DNA of 64,000 nucleotides. It comes from Apoderus coryli (Eukaryota; Arthropoda; Insecta; Coleoptera; Attelabidae). Below are positions 50,765 through 61,228 of the stretch, piece by piece. Within the stretch, counting starts at the first letter, position 1. The number at the start of each line of letters is the position of its first letter. The notes below the pieces were generated by a model that saw only the letters and a list, made by a program, of their open reading frames with translations, was not told the origin of the DNA and ran no database searches. The position numbers and the translations under genes are program-made. The DNA lies in assembly GCA_911728435.2 (NCBI GenBank), contig OU452199.1, positions 12,720,860 to 12,784,859 on the forward strand. Reading direction: 5' to 3'.

Positions 50765-52805
50765 TATCATTGAAGAAGTTCTTGTTTTTGAAAAAACACT
50801 TTCATCCACCCCATAACTGCTTTTTATTTTTATGGTTTTATAATAAATTTAAATACGAAGTTTTCTTGCGACATCCTTTGTAATAATTCGATTTATCATC
50901 AGTGCGATCGCTTTTATACTCTGCTAAAGGTTACTAACCCTGACAGTTCTTGCATTGACAAATTTAAATTTTTTCATTCACGCAGTGGCTTTTATTATTA
51001 AATCGAAACGTTTATTTCGAATGATTAATATTTAGAATTTTAAATAGTGGTCAAGTACTCAAATAATGAGCTTTGATAAAGTCAACACTTGGACCAAAAT
51101 ATTTTCGATTGTGTTCATTTACAATTTCTTTCCCTTTTGATCCAGTTTAGTGTTTGCGAAATCTTATTGAGAGAAGTGTCGGTCGTAAATTTTCATAAAA
51201 AATACGGTTTGACTAATTAAATTGGTATATTAGAACCTAGAAGATAGCGACTCGTGGTCATGCGCCTGAAAAACTAGGAATATGGAAATGGAAGAAAATA
51301 ATTCATGCATTTTTTTGAATAATACTAGTCAGGAAGAAAATACAAAACTTCAATTTAACATTCTGTGTGGCACCAAGCTGGCAGAGGATCAAAGCAACAA
51401 CCCAAATCAGATCATGTCAAAAACTGACTTTTAGCTACTTTTATGAAACATTCTATTACATCTTAGACTAAAAATATGCTTAAAATTAGATGGTGTCCCT
51501 GTACATTTTTCACAACGTGCACCAAAAATTTCGTAAGAAATAAATCGCAGGAGGTGGTCCAATTAACTGCCCTTCTAGATCTATATCTATATCGATATAT
51601 TAAAAGTCCAGTATCTGCTTTACCTCCTACCACTGCAGCAGACATGATAGACCTAATTTAAAAAGCATTTAGAACCGGCACTTCTGTAATTTTGCGAAAT
51701 ATAAGTTGCTCACTTGGAAAGACAATCGTACTCGGTATTGAAAAAGATGGCAATCATTTTGGGCATTTACCAACCACACCCATCTTTAAAGTGCTTTCCT
51801 GGGTAGACTCTGAAGCCAATTGACGGCTACATAGATACATTGATCAATTAATATCAATTATTATTTAGAGTCACCTCAGTTTTCTTCCGGTTCAATATGC
51901 TTGTACGTCAAATGTATTAATTTGTTTACATGATACATTTGTGAAACCCAACCCATTCATTTTGAACCTACTTAATAGCATTGATAGCTCCGTAATATTA
52001 AGATAACTCTTATTTTCAAAAACGGATTTATTTCCTAAAATTGTAAAAAGTTGTACTACCCTAAATAAATGGGCCACTACCAAAGGATGACGGTGATTTT
52101 TGAATATACTGTAATAGCAATTTTAAATGAACTAATGCCAATTTAGAATTGGCTTCGGCTTATGTTGGATGTGCTTACTTGGCATCCATACAATATTTGG
52201 TTATACCAGAACATACCGTTAAAATTCTCCAGAGATGTTAGAAACACTGAGGGATAGCAAAAAACAACTTTTTTCTCTTCTATTATTTAAAATTCGAATG
52301 TATATGTCCGTTCGTTTCGGTGCCTTTGACTGACACATGCATGTGCCATCGAACGTACGTGACATGGTAATACGTACGTGACCGAGATATATTTGGATAC
52401 AAAATTGATGTACAAAAGTGGTGCCGTTTTTTTTTGCAAGCGTATTATTCAGACAAAATGAAACAGAGATTTTATCCGGTGTTTAGTATTTTCAAAGCGG
52501 ATTTACTCTGCTGTATTGTAACTTAGTTAATTTGCATCGCCAATAATAAATTTAAAGGTGGGTGATTACAGAACATGTTCTGGCTAAAAGCTTTTTATAA
52601 TGTCAGCAAGATATTATAAAATTTTCAGTGGAAGCCATTTTAATGAAATAGTGGCATATTCGGTGTATTATGTAACTTTTCCATTTTGAATTACATTCCT
52701 CATTGTAGGGACAGCCTGTTCATATTCGACTAACAACAACAAAATTTCTTAGTTAGAATTGAAAATTTGCAGAATATAAATAAATGATGCCTTTAATATT
52801 TTTTC
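50765..52805. other. Noncoding stretch
   Basis: No gene or mobile element is recognised. Near 52360-52380 there are ACGTACGTGAC repeats that are short and palindromic. Confidence 0.5.
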
Positions 52806-52817
52806 CAATTTTTTTTT

Positions 52818-52965
52818 TCTGAAGTAATCCATCTATCGAGGAGTGAATAGTATTATTTGAATAAAACGACGTCTACTCCTCAAAACGATCTATATATATA
52901 TATACGTTAAAATCTTGCTTTTAACTGCCAGACATGTTTCGGACTCCACGTCCATCATCAGTGGC
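52818..52965 (-). mobile_element. Hammerhead-bearing repeat, copy C
   Basis: On the minus strand the core (52965-52927) is followed by TTTTGAGGAGTAGACGTCGT, then CACTCCTCGATAGATGGATT and ACTTC. This is the order seen in copies A and B. The large palindrome at 52992-53317 lies directly upstream of the core. A (TA)n stretch at 52891-52903 sits within the repeat. Confidence 0.65.
52927..52965 (-). ncRNA. Hammerhead-like ribozyme motif, copy C
   Basis: This is the best copy. Stem I is GCCA with TGGC. The core is CTGATGA (complement of 52955-52961). Stem II is GGAC/GTCC with a GTGGA loop, followed by GAAA. Stem III is the minimal ACATGT, and the cleavage base C is the complement of 52931. Stem II differs from copy B (GGAG/CTCC) by a compensating change. 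One T between CTGATGA and stem II is present in copies A, B and C, so it is a family feature that departs from the usual G-C closing pair. Confidence 0.65.
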
Positions 52966-52991
52966 TTAAGGAACCTTATACAATGTTGTTA

Positions 52992-53317
52992 GATGTGAGG
53001 GTCGTACTTCATACAAATATTAATACAGAGATTTTTTACATTAATTTTGATTTAAACGTTTATACATATCATCTTGTTGGAAAAATTGAGTGTTAAATTA
53101 ATAAAATAAAAATATAGTTAAATTGTTGAGAATTTGTCAAGAACAAACTGACAAATTCTCAACTGACAAATTCTCAACAATTTAACTATATTTTTATTTT
53201 TATTTTATTAATTTAACACTCAATTTTTCCAACAAGATGATATGTATAAACGTTTAAATCAAAATTAATGTAAAAAATCTCTCTATTAATATTTGTATGA
53301 AGTACGACCCTCACATC
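52992..53317. repeat. Near-perfect 326-bp palindrome
   Basis: The left arm 52992-53138 (147 nt) and right arm 53165-53317 (153 nt) are inverted copies with one substitution and one 6-nt length difference in a TTTTA-rich run. The 26-base spacer holds an extra GACAAATTCTCAACT, a direct copy of the start of the right arm. It lies beside hammerhead copy C, so the arms may be inverted terminal pieces of that element. Such a structure would extrude a cruciform and is prone to assembly error. Confidence 0.9.
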
Positions 53318-53329
53318 CAAATTGAGGTT

Positions 53330-56300
53330 TAGGTTTAACGAAAACAATATTTTCACATATATAATATTTTTTTAAAAAATAACCACTGGAGCGCTGTTGG
53401 GGTAAGTAGCATATTTTGTCTCTCTAAATTTTAGCTATTGAAGTCTTTTTTACTTTTTGTGAATTTCCTGTTCAAATTTAGTTAAAAAAGTGGTAGCTTT
53501 TTATGAACGGTTTTGAAAAACTTTCCAACATCTAAATAATTTGTTTTATTATACATTTTAAACTAATTTCTGATTTGTAGAGCGACGTCATAGGAAAAAT
53601 TATTGGGCTGTATTTATGAGACTAGTTGCAGCAAATAAAAAATCATTATAACGCAGAAGTTATAAAACTAAAATTCAACAATTATCACTATTTTAAATTT
53701 TGTGGTACACAGATATAACTTTAGTTGTAAACTATATTCGATAGCTCTCAATGGAAAGATTTAAAAATGGACTTGGGCAGTTAAACGAGCGGTCGCCTTA
53801 AAACTTAACTGCGTTCATAAATATGTTCATATATTTATCCAGCACAAAAGTTATATAAGGCCACCTTTAGGGTTCTTCTTTTGCTGGCCAGCGGTACTCC
53901 CCTAATTTTTTCCTTTCTCGTCCAACACAAATCACACTGAAACTTGCCTCAAAATGCCATAAGGGCAAGAGAGGGATGTTCGGTTTTATTGGGACAAGTA
54001 TTAAGATCTTAAAACATTCACTCAACAACGGTTGAGTCAGAGAGCGAGCTATATATATTATTAATTATTATTAAAATACTTTTTTAGACAATACACGCGA
54101 AGACAAATTTATGAAATAAAAGGATGAATAATAAGAATATGAATTTGTCAAATTATAAGAGAAAAACTTAATAATAAAGAAAGATAATTTACGTATATAA
54201 AATAATAATAATAATAAAAAATGCGTGGGCGCATCAGTAAATACTTCTAATATACTCTTTACACAATATTTTAGGATGATGTGAAAACAAAAAAGAATAT
54301 CTACTGTAACAAATTGTAAAAGAAGTAAGAATCAATGAGGCGAAAACAATAATTACAGCTGAATTGTTTCCACAGAACCCTAAGTTAATTTTCTGTTCAA
54401 ATTAATTTAAAAAATCCAAACACGCACGGGTATTGCCAAAAAATAGAAAAAATAAAAAAGAAAAGAAAAACCCTCAATTAGAAACACACGGCAGAATTAC
54501 AATTTTAAATAAATAAAGCTAAAGCAATTTTATTCTTTATGTTGCATACTTTCTGTCACTATATATTATCATAGAAATTTTATGCAATGTTATTTTTGAA
54601 TATATTTTTTCCATAATGCTTTTGAAAATTTTTTTTAAATAATCTGTCACGAAGAGCAGCGGGATGTATCGATAAATCAAACGAAGTAGTATTAAAATAA
54701 AATTTTGTGGAGCAGACGTCGCTTTATTTATTGACTTAAATTATATTAAAATAGCTAATCCTGTTTAAGTTTGCATTTTCTAGGATCCATCCGAATAACC
54801 TGAACCTCTGTAAGCAAATTCCCGTGAGCTTCCAAACATTGTTCAATTATTTCGCAGTTGTGTAGACTCCGATATGCAAAAATCATCTTGTCATTTCATA
54901 AGAGTCAAAAATATAATTCAGTATCCAAATAATTTGAAAAACTAAGTTGGTAAATTTGATACAAAACAATAAAAATTCAATAAAAAAAGAAAATGATTAG
55001 TAAGTTAGAATTTTATGATTCAATAAACCTTAATTTAGAACTTTTTAATAATAACACATGAATTTGCTTGAGTTAACCAAATACTCTTAGACCAGCTCTA
55101 TAATACCTAATATTTTACTTAAGCAAATATTTATCTTTTGGTTTACCTAAAAATTATATATTTGTTCAAATTTGCCACTGTGTACACGTAAGCAAACTAC
55201 TGTCAACAAACTCTACACAAAACTAAGCTTAATTTTTTTTATCATGGTTGGATAGACCTTATCTTCAAAAGGAAACAGGTAAAAGCAATCTTTTACGGCG
55301 GCAGACCATAAAATAAATTATATCGTCAGGTTCAGGGTGACTGACAAATGGGTTACAATAATATTTGTGCTTTCTCACATAACGCATTGTTAGTGTCAAT
55401 AATTTGTTAGAAAAAGTGTGAGTAGCTACTTATTTAATGTAATTTTTATGGTATGATGCACTTGCTTAAGTTTTCTTGTACATCCATTAGTTTGATAAAT
55501 GTTGAGTAGTTCGTTAACAAGAAACAATTATTAGAAGAATTAAAATTTACATTGCTGCATAAATCTGTTTTATTTTTTAACAGCAGATACCAGTACCAAT
55601 TTTTTTTACTCTTTAACTTTTAGGATATTTTAAATTAATAAATAAAAGAAATGTTTGGGTGTTTCCGTCGTATTTCGTTTCTCTTACTTCTATCAAAATA
55701 TTACGGGCTAGATAATTACAATAATATTCTACTTTTTTTACTCATCGAATTAATAGTCACATTTTTATTTATTATGTAAGCTCTTTTTATTTAAATTGAA
55801 TTAAACATGCCCGTACCTAACAATTATAAGCACATACCAATTTTTGCAATTGCTTGAATAATTGATATTATGGCCTTACGTCAAATGATATACTATATAA
55901 AATTGCATCAAGAATTACTAGAAGAAGGCTACGTAAAAATATTTTTTGCCAATGGCTAAAACAAAATTCAGAACCAGGTTATTTTGTGTTGCTTGTAAGT
56001 GAAGCCACATTTCAAAAACCAAAAAAAAAACAACATAATTTTCATTATTACTTGAAAAGCTTCAATTCAATTTCATTGCAACACATAGCCAAACAAGGTG
56101 ATGCTCGCAGGAGGTTGGTAATCATGTTTTTGGGTGGAAAAGTAAACGGTATTGTATATCTACACTTTCTAGAAATTAGTTTATATATCCTTTTCGAAAA
56201 TATTGCCCTGATCATTCGACAAAGGACGTGGTATTTATATGAGGAGCTCCATTATATCCACCACCATCCACACCATCATGATCTCTCAAATTAAATGCAT

Positions 56301-56580
56301 AAAATATATTTTGTGCGAATATATTAAAGATTATGTTTAATCAAATCCCACCAACTACACAAACCGAAATATAAGATAAGATACAGTAAGTGCTACATAT
56401 TATAAGTACATAGGTAGGTTCAAAATGAGCACGGATGCTCCACTGCGACTATCCAATGATCTATTATTATGATTTTGCTGGGACTTACAGACATCTGTTC
56501 CCTCTGACACCATTGCTGAATCATATTCAGAGTAGCTTTCTGTTTTGAAATAGCCAAACCCTTCAGATCTTGACCTGGAT
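53330..56580. other. Noncoding stretch with one repeat remnant
   Basis: No gene is recognised. A piece at 54703-54735 (TTTTGTGGAGCAGACGTCGC) matches the sequence downstream of the hammerhead in copies C and D. A TAA run lies at 54204-54220. The frame at 55986-56294 ends in a His-rich CCACCATCCACACCATCATG tract and matches no family. Confidence 0.5.
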
Positions 56581-56582
56581 AG

Positions 56583-56668
56583 TACAGATAGAAAGGACGC
56601 CGGCTCTATCTCGAAAACTAATCATGTTACGGTTTTAGGATTGTTTTTGCTTTAGTAAAAGCGGACAA
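56583..56668 (+). repeat. Dispersed repeat, copy 2
   Basis: It matches 27695-27777 from TACAGATA through CTATCTCGAAAACTAA and GTTACGGTTTTAGGA to AAAGCGGACAA. The family is unknown. Confidence 0.75.
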
Positions 56669-56669
56669 G

Positions 56670-58150
56670 GGAAATCGCTGGAAAATAGTTTTAGTTTTCT
56701 AAATTGTCCGCTAGAGGACGTAAATCTAACTGTAAATTGAAAAACACTGTTTACTTAAAAATATACTTATATTACGTAAGGGTTAAACTTAATGAGGATG
56801 ATCTAAGTACAATTCTAAAACTTTTTCATAAAAACCTTTTTTCCCGATCTTCTTCAATAAATGGTGGAGGAGCCGGAGAATGTTGGTTTGTAAAAAGTTG
56901 TCTAACTTTCTTGGGAGTATCAAAACAAGTATTGCTGTATATAATAATGTTTCCGATTTTGTGAATTTTCTTAGAAAAATCAAATGGAATGGTACTATTA
57001 GTCTTCACTAGATAGAAAGAGCATATAAATAAAGAAAAAAGTGAAAACCGGAAGTCTCTATCTTTTTCCTGTTTATCTCAATGACTGAATCTATTTTTGC
57101 CTAAATTTAACATAAATTTTTATATAAAGAATAGTGGGCTGTGATGAAGAAATACTCATGTTATTCTGACAACAAAGTTAATTTCAATGTCAAATATAAG
57201 TAGCTTCGTTAGCTTTTTGAATTTTTGAGAAAACATACCTTAATGAATATACCTTACATATTACCCGTACGATATCAAAATTACGAGTAGTTTTTCAAAC
57301 ATAATTTTAGTTTCGGGCCAGATATTGCTGTCGCAATGGCAATTGTGTATGAATCCACTCGTTTTGAACCTACTTATATTTTGTTTGTGGCAGCTGTAAA
57401 TTTGATTACATAGATTTCAGTATGTATACGGTTATTGCATGTGAGTGAAGCAGCAGCCTTCCAGAAAAACACTTCCATATTTAAATAGGCAGCTCTTGGT
57501 TTTATGCCGCTCTTTTCGTGTTTTATGGTATATTAAATATTTATATCGCGGGCTGGAAACCAGCAATGCCATGTGTGTTGGTGTGTGGTAGCAAACTAGC
57601 GCATAATAAATTAATTTCACAAATAAAATAAAAGCCGCAGTTTGTTCTTAGATAATAGTTGGATTATAATTTTGATGAAGATGATATAATAATGTTATAT
57701 TATATGTAAGCTTAATCATAATATATGTAAAGTTATTAATTCAAGTTAAGAATTCATCAGATATAAAAATGGTGCAGTAAGGCTACTTTCACGCAATCAC
57801 CAGTCCTGCACACTGAGTAAGTTTTTGTTAATTTTTGCCTATTTAAATAAAAAATATTCGACAAAACCTGCATTATTTGGTTACTGAATATCATAAAAAG
57901 CAGGCGATTTTTCCAAACAAACCTGCGCAAGATTTAGTAGTGTTACACCCAGAAGGGATAATTTTCTTGACCTTGATTTTTTGGCAACAGTACAATCATA
58001 TTTCGAGCATGGTATCGTTATAATGTCAACCTTAACATTGTCTTGTTAGTTTTTGTAATAACAAAGTTTTATCTCCTAGTCTTTAATGAAAAAACAGGTT
58101 CTTGACACTAGGTACATTAGTGACTGCGTCTCTGTTCACTGGTGTTGAGC
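56670..58150. other. Noncoding stretch
   Basis: Nothing is recognised between the dispersed repeat and the Tc1 fossil. Confidence 0.5.
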
Positions 58151-58158
58151 GTAACACC

Positions 58159-58975
58159 ATGTCTCGAGTTCGAAGACGTTCAGATTATCACCATGAGGTA
58201 GAATTGTTGCCTATCGGGATGTTGGGTAGTCATATCGTAAAATTGGCCGCCAAGTTCATTATACTCAATGACGGTAGCACCAAACATATAACGGTATGTT
58301 CGGTGACGGTAGTGCTCGTGTGTCCTGCATGAACAGAAGAAGGTAGAGAAGCAGGAAGAATCCCAACTGGTTAACAGAGGCTTGCCACAGCGTCAAGAAA
58401 TATATTTTCCACAACTACCACTTCGAGACCGTTTTGTACTACGCGTCAATTCGCTGACCAATGTTTTGGAAACGTGACGAGCCTCGGATTTGTGTCAAAC
58501 CGTCCACGTTTAGTGACACCTTTGACTGAGGACCACTGTGGTCAACGTTTGAACAAATCGCGCTTCTGTTTAGGTATGCATGATAGGGTTAGAAGGGTAA
58601 GACGCCGTGGAGATCGACGTGATATTTTTGGGTTTTGTGTTAGAGTCATGTACACAGGACGGCTGGAGTAATAGGTTTGGGCCTATGGTAGCGGATCACC
58701 ACTTTTGTTTATTCAAGAAAGTATGTTGAAAATGTTGCTCGTCGAAAATTGCACATACTTTGAGCTGGCGTTCATGTAATGCCGAGGCCGCCTCTTTCAC
58801 TGGATTTGAATCCCATAGAATGTGTGTGATTTGATGGGCAGTAGATTGACAATCCTCCATAGAGTCTGGCACAGTTAATCCAACAAGTTGGAGCTGCTTG
58901 GGACGAGATGCAACCATCGGACAACGACCATCTCATTTCTTCGATGCCTAGACGCGCGCTACGGTGTCGTCTAAC
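58159..58975 (+). pseudogene. Tc1-like transposase fossil
   Basis: Most of a Tc1-type transposase can be followed on the plus strand in shifting frames. It starts MSRVRRRSDY (58159), then AYRDVG-SYRKIGRQ (the first helix-turn-helix, with a stop), LRDRFV near 58420, SRFCLGMHDRVRRVRRRGDR with RDIFGF (58552-58640), MPRPPLSLDLNPIECV near 58780-58825 (the third catalytic residue, Glu), and NPP-SLAQLIQQVGAAWDEM with LISSMPRR near 58850-58955. The first catalytic motif, normally SDESRF, reads LNKSRF, so the Asp is lost. The second-Asp block (QQDNARPH) was not found, implying a deletion near 58690. It is old and inactive. Terminal repeats were not identified. Confidence 0.85.
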
Positions 58976-59939
58976 ATATTATTAATTTCGTGTTTTTTTC
59001 ATTTCCAAAAATAGATGAATGAGAAGATAGTGAGAGATACGTATCAGTAATAATCTAATTTTAATCTCTCTAATCTAAGCTTTTTATTGAAACACCAAAT
59101 ACCACAAGTGAATGCATTGACCTTATTGTTGCACAACTTGTACCAATGCAATTTCTTTTGCGGGTGCTTTAGACAACATTAGCGGGTGTGGCTCAATTTG
59201 GTCCAGAAGTTTCTAAGATTATTTTGAGCTTTATTGTTGGAGTCATCTCTGTTCTCTGCCTCCACCGCATGTTTTCTCTTGCTTATTTTTCCAAATTTCC
59301 TCAATATTTTTTATTAGTATCAAAAGATAGTCTGGATTTCATATCTGTACTTCACGATCTGAGTTTTCTCGTCGAAGCTTTTTAATAGAAAATGAGGAAC
59401 AAACACAATTAGAAGGTGAGTTGCGCTACCAACTGAGTTTTTTTTATACCTGCATGCTTCCACCTGAGAGATGTAATTGTTTTTTTTTTAACATCCTTCT
59501 GGTCCTCCACTCGCACACCTCGGTACGCACTTAAGCCCCCGGAGTGTACGAATGACGTACTTCAGCCTTGAAGGCTTATTGTGCCTTTTCAGGACCGCAC
59601 TCACTATCATTCTACTACCACGCAACATTCATTCTTCACCTAGATCATTGAGATATAAGGAGACGCTATAAGCATTATTTTACATTGTACAGAAACGGGT
59701 GCATTGGGTGGGGCGTAAGCGCATACCAATATGGCGAATTCTCCAGAGCCGGACTAACTATTTTTGTTGTCGTTTTTGTTTTTAATTTGCAGCTTGGGTT
59801 TATACTTTATTTTGAAATATTATGCAGTGTACAAAATACTTAAATATAGGTAATTATTGATATTTGATACCTAAATCCAGGAATAAAAGACGTTAGTACT
59901 TTATAAATTATATATTAATACCCCTTAAACAAAACAATT

Positions 59940-60531
59940 TTATTTAAATGTTGCGCTATGCTTATCCACTTTATTTTTACTTAAGTAATACATCCTGGTA
60001 TTAACATATTTAGTCGCAATAGATTTGATCAGTAAATGTATATGGTTATCAAACACTGATTTGATCAAAACCGTGCACAACTAAATTAGGAAAAATATTA
60101 CTATTTACAAATTCCTTTAAAACAAGGTTTATTATGAATCCTGCGGACAACTTTTCATTAGTAGCTACTACAAGATTTTTTATGATCTTTTCGGATTGGA
60201 AGCAAACGTCTAAAACATCTTTTGAAGGAATTTGTAAATCCTTTTTTTGCCTTCATTTTAATAAAAGAATAACACTTTTTAATGCATCTCGACATTCTCT
60301 GCAAATAATTTGCTTCTTTAAACTAAAAACAACAAATCCAGCAATATAAACAATAATGAATTTCGAAAATTCAGAAAATGGTCCAGGAAGATAATCATGA
60401 TCTGGATAAATTATATTTGTGTACATTTCTCGTTGGTATCCAATTAATTCGAGACACATATTCTGTCCAGATATGTCTACGAACAGGATCTTTAGGAAAT
60501 CTAAAAACCAGAATATGTTTTTAACACACAT
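59940..60531 (-). pseudogene. P-type (THAP9-like) transposase C-terminus
   Basis: Reading from 60531, residues include EFSKFIIVYIAGFVVFSLKK with CRECRDAL, the YIAGFVV...C..C..AL block found in the C-terminal part of P-element/THAP9-type transposases. An in-frame TGA at 60253-60255 follows. The same frame continues with LQIPSKDVLDVCFQSEKIIK and INLVLKEFVNSNIF. After a one-base shift near 60050 comes DNHIHLLIKSIATKYVNTRM, ending with TAA at 59940-59942. One stop and one frameshift make it inactive. The reading rests on remembered family motifs; the two pieces agree in order and orientation with the THAP exon upstream. Confidence 0.8.
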
Positions 60532-60752
60532 TTAGGGGTCTTTTTTGCTAGAAAGTGATGAAAAAGTAGAGAGTTTGAGAGTAGAAATCAAGTAAAGGAA
60601 TTTGTAAAAAAAAATAAACTACAATGCACGTATCAATTGTTCAGTGCAGAAAGAGAATGCTACCAGACTCCTATAATAATGTGTTTTAATAAGTTCGCCT
60701 AAAAAAACCCTAAATACGTACATGTACAATGTTTACAATATTTGGTACATAC

Positions 60753-60829
60753 CTATGAAACGTTATTTCTGATATTTTCTGGTCGATTTCACTTCTACTA
60801 CTGCAACTACGCACAGCACAGGACACCAT
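60753..60829 (-). pseudogene. THAP-domain first exon of P-type transposase
   Basis: The ATG at 60827-60829 begins MVSCAVRSCSSRS, and the exon ends at FH with two bases of the next codon, exactly before a consensus donor, AG|GTATGT (donor GT at 60751-60752). MxxCxVxxCxxR...FHR is the start of the C2CH zinc-coordinating THAP domain, the DNA-binding module of P-type transposases. The exon is intact for 25 codons. No second exon with the remaining Cys and His was found; it lies in the deleted part. Confidence 0.75.
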
Positions 60830-61006
60830 TATAGTATATTGTCAAATAACCGTACAAAAAAACACGAAAAACTTAAATAAACTTGTAAAATACTCGTAAA
60901 TAACACTATAAACTTGAAAGCACGACAAATGATATATATCGTATACCAATATGGCGTACCTGCACCCGCTTTTGGCCACGTTAGAGCGTCTCCCCCCACC
61001 TCAATG

Positions 61007-61140
61007 ACCTAGATGGACCACTGTCAGGTACCGTCTATAATGAACCCCCTAAACGGTTACCCACCACGCCACACTCATTCTACAACCTAGATGGGCCAAT
61101 TCCGGGTCCGTTTTTAATAAACCCCCCAGACGGTCACCCA
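61007..61140. repeat. 78-bp tandem unit inside the SINE
   Basis: The segment starting ACCTAGATGG at 61007 recurs at 61085. Both units run through GGT(A/C)CCGT, TAAT(G/A)AACCCCC and ACGGT(T/C)ACCCA. Sequence to the left of the second copy (CACGCCACACTCATTCTACA) matches sequence left of the P insertion (CACGCAACATTCATTCTTC), so the first unit continues across the P element. Confidence 0.85.
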
Positions 61141-61228
61141 TCCAACATGTAGCCGCGCTCAATAGGGCTGCACTTTGACGGTCGTCACTGTATGATCTCG
61201 CCTAGGCTAACCGGCCCGGCTGTAATTG

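Larger units (their letters stand above)
59646..61006 (-). mobile_element. P-type DNA transposon, internally deleted
   Basis: The terminal inverted repeats match at 19 of 25 positions, both starting CATTGAG and sharing GGAGACGCT. The flanks are an exact 8-bp direct repeat ACCTAGAT (59638-59645 and 61007-61014), the length made by P elements. The body of 1,361 bp codes on the minus strand: a THAP-domain first exon (60829-60753) and the transposase C-terminus (60531-59940). Everything between (coiled coil, catalytic core, GTP-binding insertion) is gone. It is therefore a non-autonomous deletion derivative. CGGGTGCA and ATACCAATATGGCG also recur near both ends, as subterminal repeats. Confidence 0.85.
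59480..61221 (-). mobile_element. 5S-like SINE interrupted by a P-type element
   Basis: On the minus strand the element starts at 61221 and ends in a poly(A) of about 10 (59480-59489). It is flanked by CAATTAC (complement of 61222-61228 and 59473-59479), a target duplication. The 5' part includes TTGGATGGGTGACCG (complement of 61131-61145), identical to the internal-promoter block of animal 5S rRNA, with a GCGCGG and an AAAGTGCAGC block upstream in the expected order. This points to a SINE3-type 5S-derived SINE. The middle contains a 78-bp unit twice. The 3' part (59490-59615) is GC-rich, with GGGGGCTTAAGTGCGTACCG. Without the nested insertion the SINE would be about 370 bp. The 5S origin rests on a match judged from memory. 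Confidence 0.7.

Noticed and set aside
54204..54220. Another LINE tail at a (TAA)n run
   Set aside because: No AATAAA precedes it on the minus strand and no coding remnant lies upstream. It is treated as a microsatellite.
55986..56294. 102-codon frame ending in a His-rich tract
   Set aside because: The His run comes from a CCACCATCCAC simple repeat. The rest has no family resemblance.
60134..60349. 71-codon plus-strand frame
   Set aside because: It is antisense to the P-type transposase C-terminus, which has the recognisable motifs.
59723..60956. The 14-bp direct repeat ATACCAATATGGCG as a target duplication
   Set aside because: The outer CATTGAG inverted ends with an exact 8-bp ACCTAGAT duplication, and the empty site in the sister unit, place the true boundaries further out. 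The 14-mer is subterminal.
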